Source of the DNA: Candidatus Caccousia avistercoris
GTDB taxonomy: Bacteria > Bacillota > Clostridia > Oscillospirales > Acutalibacteraceae
DNA length: 22,170 bases
Direction: 5' to 3'
Assembly: GCA_018715025.1 (NCBI GenBank)
Contig: DVMK01000154.1
Span: 1-22,170 of the forward strand
Shown: positions 15,411 to 22,045 of the stretch, piece by piece
Numbering within the stretch: the stretch's first letter is position 1
Layout: each line of letters starts with the position of its first letter
Translations under genes and position numbers: made by a program
Notes under the pieces: model-generated
Seen by the model: the letters and a program-made list of their open reading frames with translations, nothing else
The model's database searches: none
Told to the model about the DNA's origin: nothing

Positions 15411-15439
15411 ATTATCATATAAACCGGCTAGGAAATCAA
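15411..15439 (-). promoter_or_regulatory. Promoter of the rrf2 gene
   Basis: On the minus strand TTGATT (15439-15434) and GATAAT (15416-15411) are separated by 17 bases. The surrounding AT-rich stretch is the likely place for autoregulation, but I see no clear palindrome. Confidence 0.6.
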
Positions 15440-15487
15440 GTGAAAATATCAGGAAACGCGGCAAAAAATCTCACGCCGCCGCAGGGA

Positions 15488-15516
15488 TTGAAGCCCTGGG
15501 CAAAATATGGTATGAT
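15488..15516 (+). promoter_or_regulatory. Promoter of the GH3 gene
   Basis: TTGAAG (15488-15493) and TATGAT (15511-15516) have a 17-base spacer. The start codon lies about 60 bases after the expected transcription start. Confidence 0.65.
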
Positions 15517-15581
15517 GACCTCGGGAGACCGCCTGACCGACAGGCCGGGCGGCAAGCAAAAGGAAAGGAGCTGGGCCCCCT

Positions 15582-16883
15582 ATGGCGCGCTACAGCGGAC
15601 AACAAAATCATGAAATATGGCGGTTCCTGGGCAAGGCGTGCCTGATCACCCTGCTGGCTGTGGGCTGCCTGGTGGGCGGCTGGGCCATGGGGAGCCTGTA
15701 CCCCCTCCCCTTTCTGACCGGCGAAGCCCCCCGCGCCTCCAGCGGGGCGCAGGCTTCCTCCGCCGCTTCGGAACCGCAGCCTGAAAGCGGGCCCGCTTCT
15801 GAGGCTTCCTCGCAGGCCCCTGTTTCCTCTGCGGCAGAGCAGCCCGGCATTCCGCAGGACAAGGGGATGTTCTCGCCCTGGTACCAGGCCGCCTGGAACA
15901 GGATGCAGTCCATGAGCCTGCGGGAAATGGTGGCCCAGGTGTTCGTTTTCCGCTGCCCCGACAGCGGCGCGGTGAAGATGATCGACGACTACCAGCCCGG
16001 CGGCTACTGCCTGATGGCCAACGCCTTCGAGGGGAAAACGGCGGAGCAGGTGCAGAAAATGACGGCCTCTTACCAGAACTCCAGCAAGGTTCCCATGATC
16101 CTCTGCTGCGACGAGGAGGGCGGCACGGTGGTGCGGGTAAGCCGCAACCCGGCCCTTGCCGGGGAACCCTTCCAGTCCCCCCAGCAGGTGTTCGCCCAGG
16201 GCGGCATGGACGCCATTGTGTCAGACACCCAGGAAAAGGCCGCCCTGCTGAAAAGCCTGGGGCTGAACCTGAACCTGGCCCCGGTGGCGGACGTTTCCAC
16301 CAACCCGGCCAATTTCATCTACGACCGCTCCTTTGGGAAAAGCGCCGCCGAAACGGCGGATTTCGTGCGCACGTCGGTGCAGGCCTACAAAAGCGCGGGC
16401 CTGGGCTGCACGCTGAAGCATTTCCCCGGCTATGGGGACAACGGGGACACCCACGAGGGGATTGTCTACGACAACCGCTCCCTGGAAACGCTGGAATCGT
16501 CCGACTTTCTCCCCTTCCAGGCGGGCATCGAGGCCGGCGCCCCCTGCGTGCTGGTTTCCCACAATATCGTGGCCTGCCTGGACCCGGAGGCGCCCGCGTC
16601 GCTCTCCCCCAAGGTACACCAGGTTCTGCGGGAAGAGCTGGGCTTCACCGGCATTGTCATGACGGACGACCTGATCATGGAGGCCATCCGGCAGTATACC
16701 GGCGGCGAAAACCCGGCGGTGGCCGCCTTCCTGGCGGGGAACGACATTCTTCTCTCCTCTGACAGCCGGGAGGATTTTGACAGCCTGTACCAGGCGGTGC
16801 AGGACGGGACGGTAACGGAGGAACGGCTGCAGGAGTCCGTGGTGCGGATTCTGGCGTGGAAATACTCCATGGGACTGCTGTAA
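15582..16883 (+). CDS. Exported or membrane-anchored GH3 beta-N-acetylhexosaminidase-like enzyme (NagZ type)
   Basis: The 433-aa protein starts with a membrane segment (about 14-38, LGKACLITLLAVGCLVGGWA) that acts as a signal anchor or uncleaved signal peptide. A Ser/Ala/Pro/Gln-rich linker (about 48-92) precedes a glycoside hydrolase family 3 barrel. Within it are CCDEEGG (175-181), LNLAPVADVS (229-239), KHFPGYGDNGDTHEG (279-293, holding the Asp-His pair D289/H291 typical of NagZ-type enzymes) and MTDDLIMEAI with D362 as the probable nucleophile. It likely removes N-acetylglucosamine from cell-wall fragments outside the membrane. AAAGGAG precedes ATG 15582. A small unknown gene follows 20 bases later, probably in the same operon. 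Confidence 0.9.
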   Translation: MARYSGQQNHEIWRFLGKACLITLLAVGCLVGGWAMGSLYPLPFLTGEAPRASSGAQASSAASEPQPESGPASEASSQAPVSSAAEQPGIPQDKGMFSPWYQAAWNRMQSMSLREMVAQVFVFRCPDSGAVKMIDDYQPGGYCLMANAFEGKTAEQVQKMTASYQNSSKVPMILCCDEEGGTVVRVSRNPALAGEPFQSPQQVFAQGGMDAIVSDTQEKAALLKSLGLNLNLAPVADVSTNPANFIYDRSFGKSAAETADFVRTSVQAYKSAGLGCTLKHFPGYGDNGDTHEGIVYDNRSLETLESSDFLPFQAGIEAGAPCVLVSHNIVACLDPEAPASLSPKVHQVLREELGFTGIVMTDDLIMEAIRQYTGGENPAVAAFLAGNDILLSSDSREDFDSLYQAVQDGTVTEERLQESVVRILAWKYSMGLL

Positions 16884-16903
16884 CAGAAAGGATTGGGACA
16901 GAC

Positions 16904-17314
16904 ATGACGTCATTGACAAAGAGGGAAAAGAAGATTCTGCGGGAGCTGAGCCAGGCCAGCCGCTACCCCATCGCCCGCTTTGAGCTTCACTGCGACCAGG
17001 AGGAGGAGCTTGTCTCGGTGGCGCTGAACTACGTGCGCATCGCCGAGGAGGACGACTCGATGGATCTGGTGAAGGAGCGGGCCGCCGCCCTGCAGCACCT
17101 GATGGAGCTGGGGCTGGTGTTCATTGACTACACCACCAGCGTGTGGGTGGCGGGGGATTACGACGTGTATTACCGCAGCCGGCTGTACGAGCTGTTCTGC
17201 CGCACCGCCATGGAGGGGGCCAAGCGCCCCGGCTTCCTGTTCAACCTGGCCTACCTGCGGAAGGGCTACGCCATGCTGACGGAAAAGGGGCTGGAGGCCA
17301 GCAAGCTGAAATAA
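16904..17314 (+). CDS. Small protein of unknown function downstream of the GH3 gene
   Basis: I do not recognise the family. The 136-aa soluble protein looks mostly helical with a short strand pair (LVFIDYTTSVWVAGDYDVYY). Its opening LTKREKKILRELSQ and closing RKGYAMLTEKGLEASKLK are reminiscent of a winged-helix domain, as is the ending found in small DNA-binding proteins, but no diagnostic motif is present. ATG 16904 is used, with a weak AAAGGA-type ribosome binding site; the frame is open into the end of the GH3 gene. It starts 20 bases after that gene, so cotranscription is likely. It is followed by a hairpin shared with the convergent XRE gene. Confidence 0.75.
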   Translation: MTSLTKREKKILRELSQASRYPIARFELHCDQEEELVSVALNYVRIAEEDDSMDLVKERAAALQHLMELGLVFIDYTTSVWVAGDYDVYYRSRLYELFCRTAMEGAKRPGFLFNLAYLRKGYAMLTEKGLEASKLK

Positions 17315-17339
17315 CCCCCGGCAGCCAGGAAAAAACAAG

Positions 17340-17359
17340 GCCGCCGGTTCCCCGGCGGC
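17340..17359. terminator. Terminator between the small unknown gene and the XRE gene
   Basis: GCCGCCGG (17340-17347) and CCGGCGGC (17352-17359) form a perfect 8-bp stem with a 4-base loop. The better T-run is on the minus strand (CTTGTTTTTT after the stem), so it chiefly ends the XRE gene; on the plus strand only ACAGCGGTTTT follows. Confidence 0.75.
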
Positions 17360-17368
17360 ACAGCGGTT

Positions 17369-18073
17369 TTATGCTTTTTTCCGGTCCTTCCCCATGCGCC
17401 CCTCCGTGTTCTGGATCAGGTTGAAGAGGGAGTTGGCGAACAGCGGGTACCGCTCTGCCAGCGTTTCGGGGGAAAGGGCGGGCGCTTCGTTCTTCCCAAG
17501 CGCCTCCATGCCGTCCACGTCCTCCCCTGCCATGAGGCAGGCGGCGTTGGCCTCGGCAATGTCCTGGGCGGCGTTGGCCATGCCCCCGCTCAGCCGGGCG
17601 GGAACGGCAAACAGCCCCTGGGGATTTTTCGGGTTGGCGGAGTACAAAATGCGGAAGGCCTTGTACACGGCGGCGTTCAGCGCCCCCGAAACCTCGTTCG
17701 TCAGCGCCTTGTTGTTGCAGCCCTGCAGAATATCGTAAATAATATTGAGGGAGTTGGCGATGAGCTTCTTGTTCAGGGTGGGCAGCAGGCTGCCCCGGAA
17801 CCGGTTTTCCTTCCCCGCCGCGTCCGGCTCGGGAATTTCCTCCACCGTAATGGTGGCGCCCGTCCGGTCCGGCGTGCGGCCCAGCAGGTAATCGCTGGAA
17901 ACGTTGTAAAAATCAGCGGCCCGCACTACGAAATCCAGCCCGCACTCCCGGATTCCCTTCTCGTAGTGGGAAAGCAGCGCCTGGGAAATCCCCAGCGCCT
18001 CCGCCGCCTTTTTCTGGCTCAGGCCGCGCTCTTTGCGCAGCAGCGTGATGATGCGTGGAAAATGGCTGTTCAT
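17369..18073 (-). CDS. XRE (Cro/CI-type) transcriptional regulator
   Basis: The 234-aa protein carries an HTH_3 domain at residues 6-65 (RIITLLRKERGLSQKKAAEA, LGISQALLSHYEKGIRE, YNVSSDYLLGR). It is followed by a ~165-residue helical C-terminal region with no recognised fold (SLNIIYDILQGCNNKALTNE, then an alanine-rich helix). The C-terminus could bind a ligand or mediate dimer contacts. ATG 18073 is chosen because GGAGGAG lies 12 bases upstream and the N-terminus then matches the HTH family; the frame is open 42 codons further upstream with Arg/Pro-rich, uncharacteristic sequence. It is divergent from the histidine phosphatase gene and has a strong promoter. Confidence 0.9.
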   Translation of the reverse strand: MNSHFPRIITLLRKERGLSQKKAAEALGISQALLSHYEKGIRECGLDFVVRAADFYNVSSDYLLGRTPDRTGATITVEEIPEPDAAGKENRFRGSLLPTLNKKLIANSLNIIYDILQGCNNKALTNEVSGALNAAVYKAFRILYSANPKNPQGLFAVPARLSGGMANAAQDIAEANAACLMAGEDVDGMEALGKNEAPALSPETLAERYPLFANSLFNLIQNTEGRMGKDRKKA

Positions 18074-18204
18074 GTCCCGAATACTCCTCCTACTGTAGCG
18101 TATCCCCCTTCCCAAACAGGGGGAGAAACGGCGCCGGAAGGGCCCCGGAGGGGCGGCGCGGCGCCTGTCGAAGAATGTCGAAAAATATGGATAACACAAA
18201 GTAA

Positions 18205-18233
18205 AGTATATACTATATATAACGATTTGTAAA
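18205..18233 (-). promoter_or_regulatory. Promoter of the XRE gene with palindromic -10
   Basis: On the minus strand TTTACA (18233-18228) and TATACT (18210-18205) are separated by 17 bases. The -10 lies in the self-complementary AGTATATACT (18205-18214), which also offers TATACT to the plus strand at 18209-18214. A repressor site at this palindrome would control both directions. Confidence 0.7.
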
Positions 18234-18298
18234 GCGCTAGATACTGTGGCCGCCCCATTGGATCATCCCATATTTATGAAGAAAGGAAGTACGCCTCC

Positions 18299-19012
18299 AT
18301 GCAGTCTTACGTCATCCATCTCATCCGCCACGGAACCACCGAGGGGAACCTTCTGGGCCAGTACATTGGCAGCACCGACCTGCCCCTGGCCAAGGAGGGG
18401 GCCGAACGCCTGCGGGAGCAGAAGCGGAAGGGCGGGTACCCTGCGGCGCAGGCCTACTACAGCAGCCCGCTGCTCCGCTGCCGCCAGACCATGGAAATTC
18501 TGTACCCGGAAGCGGAACCTGTCCTGCTGGACGGCTTTCGGGAAAGCGACTTCGGCGCCTGGGAGGGAAAGACCGCCAAAGAGCTGGCGGAGGAGGACCC
18601 CGCCTTCCTGGAATGGATGGAAAGCGGGGCCAAGGCCACGCCGCCGGGCGGGGAATCCGGCGCGGTGTTCATGCACCGGGTCTGCGCGCAGTTTGAAAGC
18701 CTGGTGGAGGACATGCTTCGCACCCGCACCACCAGCGCCGTCGTCGTCACCCACGGCGGGGTCATCATGACCATTCTTTCTGCCTACGGGCTGCCGAAGG
18801 CCGGTTTTTACGACTGGCTGACAGAAAACGGGTGCGGGTATTCCCTGCGCATTACCCCGGGCCTGTGGATGCGGTCTATGGTGGCGGAGGTGTACGCCGT
18901 TCTTCCCGAAAAAGAAACCGCCGGGGAGGACGGCGGCGGAAAGCTGGTGATTGACCTGGCCCGCGAGGCCGCCCAGCGGGCGTACGGCGAAAAAGAAAAA
19001 ACGGAGGAATAA
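18299..19012 (+). CDS. Histidine phosphatase family protein (phosphoglycerate mutase/CobC-like)
   Basis: The 237-aa cytoplasmic protein is a branch 1 histidine phosphatase. The catalytic LIRHGTTEGN is at residues 8-17 (phospho-histidine H11, with R10), R60 is in SSPLLRCRQT, the acid residue E82 is in GFRESDFGAWEGK and the second histidine H152 is in VVVTHGGVIM. The FRESDFGAWEGK pattern resembles alpha-ribazole phosphatase CobC and broad phosphatases of the PhoE type, but no cobalamin genes are nearby, so the substrate stays open. The ~40-residue charged C-terminal tail after about residue 200 is extra. ATG 18299 follows an AAGGAAG-type binding site. UPF0340 lies downstream. Confidence 0.9.
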   Translation: MQSYVIHLIRHGTTEGNLLGQYIGSTDLPLAKEGAERLREQKRKGGYPAAQAYYSSPLLRCRQTMEILYPEAEPVLLDGFRESDFGAWEGKTAKELAEEDPAFLEWMESGAKATPPGGESGAVFMHRVCAQFESLVEDMLRTRTTSAVVVTHGGVIMTILSAYGLPKAGFYDWLTENGCGYSLRITPGLWMRSMVAEVYAVLPEKETAGEDGGGKLVIDLAREAAQRAYGEKEKTEE

Positions 19013-19019
19013 CCGTTTT
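18998..19019 (+). terminator. Weak hairpin at the end of the histidine phosphatase gene
   Basis: AAAACGG (18998-19004) pairs with CCGTTTT (19013-19019) around the stop codon, followed by CC. It is a short 7-bp stem, so termination here is doubtful. Confidence 0.3.
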
Positions 19020-19064
19020 CCGGCCGTTTCATGAATGACAGGCCGCAGGAATGCTCACACTAAA

Positions 19065-19095
19065 GGAAAAAGCGGGAAGCCCGCCGCGGCTTCCC
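19065..19095 (-). terminator. Minus-strand terminator-like hairpin
   Basis: GGGAAGCC (19074-19081) and GGCTTCCC (19088-19095) form an 8-bp stem. Only the minus strand has a following T-run (GCTTTTTCC), although no minus-strand gene is seen just upstream of it. Confidence 0.4.
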
Positions 19096-19163
19096 CGGCA
19101 CGGGCAGAGGGCGCGGGCCCCCTTCCGGCCGCGCTTAGGAACCGGCAATGAGGTGAATGGACA

Positions 19164-19736
19164 ATGGAAGAAATGGAAGAAGTATTTTGCCAGAAAATTC
19201 GGGCGCAGGCAGAGCAGGCGGTGACAGAGCTGCTGGACCTGGCCAGGCTGGAGGAGGGCGACATCCTGGTGGTGGGCTGCTCCTCCAGTGAAATTGCGGG
19301 GGATAAGATCGGCACCCATTCCAGCCCTGCGGTGGCGGAAGCGGTCTTTTCGGGGATTTACCCCTCCCTGCAGCGCCGCGGCGTGTACCTGGCCGCCCAA
19401 TGCTGCGAGCACCTGAACCGCGCCCTTATTCTGGAGGACGAGGCCCGCCGTGCTTACCGGCTGGAACGGGTCAACGTGGTGCCCCAGCCCAAGGCGGGGG
19501 GCTCGTTCGCCACGGCTGTGTGGAACGGGCTGGAAACGCCCTGCGCCGTGGAGGAGGTGCGCGCCCGGGCCGGGCTGGATATTGGCGGCACGCTCATCGG
19601 CATGCATCTGGCCCCGGTGGCGGTGCCTGTGCGCCTGTCCCTCTCGAAAATCGGCCAGGCCGTTTTGATCTGCGCCCGCACCAGGCCCAAGTTCATCGGC
19701 GGCGAGCGGGCCCATTACCAGGAGAGCCTGCTGTAA
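19164..19736 (+). CDS. UPF0340 family protein (YwlG-like, TIGR01440)
   Basis: The 190-aa protein matches the conserved Firmicute UPF0340/DUF436 family, whose biochemical function is not established. Recognisable stretches are GDILVVGCSSSEIAGDKIGT near residue 33, GVYLAAQCCEHLNRALILE near 73, NVVPQPKAGGSFATAVW near 104 and AGLDIGGTLIGMHLAPVAVP near 135, ending with ARTRPKFIGGERA. The two cysteine sites (CSS and QCCEH) and the Asp-Ile-Gly-Gly-Thr element suggest a metal- or nucleotide-related role, which is only a guess. GAGGTG precedes ATG 19164. It lies downstream of the histidine phosphatase and is followed by a strong hairpin. Confidence 0.9.
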   Translation: MEEMEEVFCQKIRAQAEQAVTELLDLARLEEGDILVVGCSSSEIAGDKIGTHSSPAVAEAVFSGIYPSLQRRGVYLAAQCCEHLNRALILEDEARRAYRLERVNVVPQPKAGGSFATAVWNGLETPCAVEEVRARAGLDIGGTLIGMHLAPVAVPVRLSLSKIGQAVLICARTRPKFIGGERAHYQESLL

Positions 19737-19816
19737 GCACCCGCCCGGCCTTCGCCAGGGCGGAAAGCGCCTCTATGCAGAAAAGCCTTCGCACAGGGGG
19801 AAGAAAAAATTTGTCT

Positions 19817-19846
19817 GGAACCGGCGTGCCTGGGCGCGCCGGTTCC
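19817..19846. terminator. Terminator between UPF0340 and the small minus-strand ORF
   Basis: GGAACCGGCG (19817-19826) and CGCCGGTTCC (19837-19846) form a perfect 10-bp stem with a 10-base loop. On the minus strand it is followed by AGACAAATTTTTTC, so the stronger direction is minus; on the plus strand GCTCTT is weak. Confidence 0.75.
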
Positions 19847-19851
19847 GCTCT

Positions 19852-20136
19852 TCAACGCCGCTGCTCGTCCCCTTCCTTCTTTTGCAGCAGCATCCGGTCG
19901 GTTTCCCTCCTGAGCGCCAGCAGCATTTTCAGATCTTCCGTACTCAGCTCCAGGCCGGCCTTTCGGAACAGTTCCAGCGCTTTCTGCGTATAGCTTTCCT
20001 CCGTCAGGTACGGAAACTGTTCCGCCAGCCTTGTCATTCCTTCCTGAAGCTCCTGATTCGTATCCAGCATCCAGTTAAAGCGGGCGGCATCCTCAAAATG
20101 CAGGGCCGCCCTCTTTTTCCTCCGAAACCACTTCAT
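19852..20136 (-). CDS. Small hypothetical protein
   Basis: I do not recognise this protein. It is about 94 aa, highly charged and helical, with a basic start (KWFRRKKRAALHFEDAARFN) and a likely coiled-coil end (LSTEDLKMLLALRRETDRM, then KKEGDEQRR). There is no signal peptide or TM segment. The start is unclear: TTG 20148, GTG 20145 and ATG 20136 are possible and none has a good ribosome binding site; ATG is used. It lies downstream of the LytTR gene, beyond that gene's terminator, in the less GC-rich end of the window. It could be a small real gene or a remnant. Confidence 0.5.
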   Translation of the reverse strand: MKWFRRKKRAALHFEDAARFNWMLDTNQELQEGMTRLAEQFPYLTEESYTQKALELFRKAGLELSTEDLKMLLALRRETDRMLLQKKEGDEQRR

Positions 20137-20218
20137 CCATTTCACCAACTTTCTATTGCTGCAGATACTGAGGAAATCTGGGAAGTCCGCTCTTCTTTTG
20201 TTCAGTATATAAAGAAAA

Positions 20219-20264
20219 ACGCAGAAAAAACGGTCTCTTTCGTGAAACCTCTCTTTTTCTGCGT
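20219..20264 (-). terminator. Terminator of the LytTR gene
   Basis: ACGCAGAAAAA (20219-20229) and TTTTTCTGCGT (20254-20264) form an 11-bp stem, with an inner GGT/ACC and TTTC/GAAA hairpin in the loop. On the minus strand the stem contains a T6 run and ends in TTTTTC. It lies just past the LytTR stop codon at 20285. Confidence 0.75.
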
Positions 20265-20284
20265 GAAATCATCGCTTGTGCTTT

Positions 20285-20872
20285 CTATGTGCGGGTCATA
20301 TAGGCAAGGTAGGCGTTTTTCAGTTTTCCATACCTGCTGGGAGGGACCGGAATCCGTTTTCCGTCGGTCATCAGCAGTTCACAGGAGGTCAGCCTGCGGA
20401 TAAAATCCATATTGACGATATACGCCCTGTGCGGGCGGAGAAACGCAGGGTATTCCTTCAGCTCATCCATCAATTCCGCCAGGGTCGTCGCCGTTTCCAC
20501 AGCGGAGCCGTCTGCCAGGGTGCAGACCCGGTTATGGTTGAAGCTCTCAATATACGCCAGTTCATGAACCGGCACACGCTGAAGCCCATTTTTCACCTTC
20601 AGCATAAGAGCCGGCCTGTTTTCTGGCGACAGCCGCCGGATGCAGTCAAGCACCGCCTCGTCAAAATCCGCCTTTCTTACGGGCTTTATCAAATAGCCGG
20701 ACGCCTTCACGCTGAAGGCCTCCACCGCATATTCCCTGGAAATGGTCAGAAATAAAATTTCCGCCTGCTCTTTTCGTTCCCGTATCCGTCTGGCAAGATC
20801 CACGCCGGTCATGTGAGGCATAACGACGTCCAGCAGGTCAAACGGAAAACGATAGCACCACCATAAAATCAT
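20285..20872 (-). CDS. LytTR response regulator lacking the N-terminal half of the receiver domain
   Basis: The 195-aa frame begins in the middle of a receiver domain. FDLLDVVMPHMTGVDLA has the phospho-acceptor aspartate at D15, then T43 (FLTIS) and K63 (YLIKPV) follow, but the first strand with its acidic pair and the first two helices (some 45 residues) are missing. The LytTR DNA-binding domain at about 88-190 is complete, with YIESFNHNRVCTL and FLRPHRAYIVNMDFI. The first 12 codons lie inside the end of the neighbouring MATE/ATPase gene (35-base overlap), and the start has only a poor AGGG binding site. It is probably a 5'-truncated gene, although the intact DNA-binding domain could act constitutively. 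Confidence 0.78.
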   Translation of the reverse strand: MILWWCYRFPFDLLDVVMPHMTGVDLARRIRERKEQAEILFLTISREYAVEAFSVKASGYLIKPVRKADFDEAVLDCIRRLSPENRPALMLKVKNGLQRVPVHELAYIESFNHNRVCTLADGSAVETATTLAELMDELKEYPAFLRPHRAYIVNMDFIRRLTSCELLMTDGKRIPVPPSRYGKLKNAYLAYMTRT

Positions 20873-21953
20873 TAAACCCTACCGTGCGCTTGTACGAATA
20901 CGAGCTGGCCACCTTTTTCACCAGGAGCAGCCCCAGCTCGTTGTGATCCTCCTGGTGGGAACCGTCCATCAAATCATCCAGCGACGCCTCCTGGGACTGG
21001 GTAGGGTCAAACTTCACCGCATCGTCCCGGATGCGCAGGGCCACCTGCTGGCCCGGCAGCACCGATACCCGGATATCGATATAGTTGTCCTGTTCCTTTT
21101 GAAATCCCAGCTGGATCACGTTGACCACCAGTTCTTCTATGCACAGGGAAATATAATAGCGTTTTTTCATAGGAACGCCGTGCGCTTCGCAGAAATTGTC
21201 AATTTCCTCAGAAATGCGGGGAATATCCTCATACTTGTCCTGAATCAGCACCTGGTACGCCGCCCCGTTCGCCTCCTCCTGGGTGGGAATCAGCAAAATT
21301 GGCGACTGGCCCTTTTTGCGATGGATGCGCAGCGCGCAGAACAAGGCCAGCAGGGTGGCGTAATCCGTAAGCACCAGCCCCCAATAAACGCTGAAGCTGC
21401 CAAGGGGCGTCAGGTTCGCCAAAAGCAGGATGATGGAAACCGGAAAAACCAGATTGTTGCACACGGCAATGACCATTGCCATTCCCGCATGGCCGGTACA
21501 CCGGTAAAAGGCCCCCAAAAAAGCCAGGATCCCCGCTGTGACGCAGAACAGCGCCTGGATGCGGATGGCCGTCACCGTGCTGGGAAGCATGGCGTCCTCC
21601 ACGCCGAAAACAGCGCAGAGCAGCGGCGCGCCCAGCTCCAGCACCAGGGTGAGGGCCACCGACATGGCCAGCATCATTCGGAAAGACACGGAAACGGTGC
21701 GGCGCAGGTTATCCATCTCCCCGCCGCCCTGGTAAACGCCCAGCATAGGCTGGATTGCGCCAGTAACGCCGTCGTAAAAAGCGTAGAGGAAGGTGATCAG
21801 GTATTTTACCACCGCATACACCCCCACCGCGCTGTCTCCTCCGGTTACTGCCAGGGTGTGGTTAATCACCACCGTAAGCACCACCTGGAAGAAAAAAATC
21901 ATGGCGGCGGGAAGGCCCGGTTTGGCCATCTCTGCAATGGCGGAAAAGGACAT
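20838..21953 (-). CDS. Half MATE transporter fused to a SpoIIAB/RsbW-like ATPase domain (5'-truncated)
   Basis: The 371-aa frame has six membrane segments (about 17-35, 43-61, 92-118, 132-152, 158-180, 185-208) that match the second half of a MATE/MOP-type exporter, starting with the helix-7-like MAKPGLPAAMIFFFQVV. A cytosolic GHKL ATPase domain follows (about 240-370). Its N-box is SLCIEELVVNVIQLGF (E273, E274, N278), the Asp box is LRIRDDAVKFDP (D310, D311, with Ala where the family usually has Gly) and the last box is ELGLLLVKK. It resembles anti-sigma-factor kinases more than histidine kinases, and no H-box is seen. The first six MATE helices are missing, a TGA closes the frame four codons upstream, and ATG 21953 has only AAGAAGAA ahead of it. 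Confidence 0.75.
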   Translation of the reverse strand: MSFSAIAEMAKPGLPAAMIFFFQVVLTVVINHTLAVTGGDSAVGVYAVVKYLITFLYAFYDGVTGAIQPMLGVYQGGGEMDNLRRTVSVSFRMMLAMSVALTLVLELGAPLLCAVFGVEDAMLPSTVTAIRIQALFCVTAGILAFLGAFYRCTGHAGMAMVIAVCNNLVFPVSIILLLANLTPLGSFSVYWGLVLTDYATLLALFCALRIHRKKGQSPILLIPTQEEANGAAYQVLIQDKYEDIPRISEEIDNFCEAHGVPMKKRYYISLCIEELVVNVIQLGFQKEQDNYIDIRVSVLPGQQVALRIRDDAVKFDPTQSQEASLDDLMDGSHQEDHNELGLLLVKKVASSYSYKRTVGFNDFMVVLSFSV

Positions 21954-22038
21954 TTCTTCTTTTCAGAGGAAATGTCCTGATTTCTTGGGCAGGCAGACAG
22001 CCCGCCCAAATGGTATTTAGTTTTTGTCGTTAATATAA

Positions 22039-22045
22039 CACCTCC
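22039..22045 (-). promoter_or_regulatory. Good ribosome binding site without a matching start codon
   Basis: GGAGGTG on the minus strand (22045-22039) is the best ribosome binding site in this stretch but lies ~86 bases before the first ATG of the MATE/ATPase frame. An open stretch follows it in a different frame and has only ATT/ATA-like codons at the right distance. It may mark the original start of the once complete gene. Confidence 0.45.

Noticed and set aside
18074..18199. 42-codon N-terminal extension of the XRE gene
   Set aside because: It begins inside the promoter area, the sequence is Arg/Pro-rich, and GGAGGAG precedes ATG 18073.
20943..21980. 345-aa plus-strand frame opposite the MATE/ATPase gene
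   Set aside because: His/Gln/Arg-rich shadow with no membrane segments or motifs; the minus strand has TM helices and ATPase boxes.
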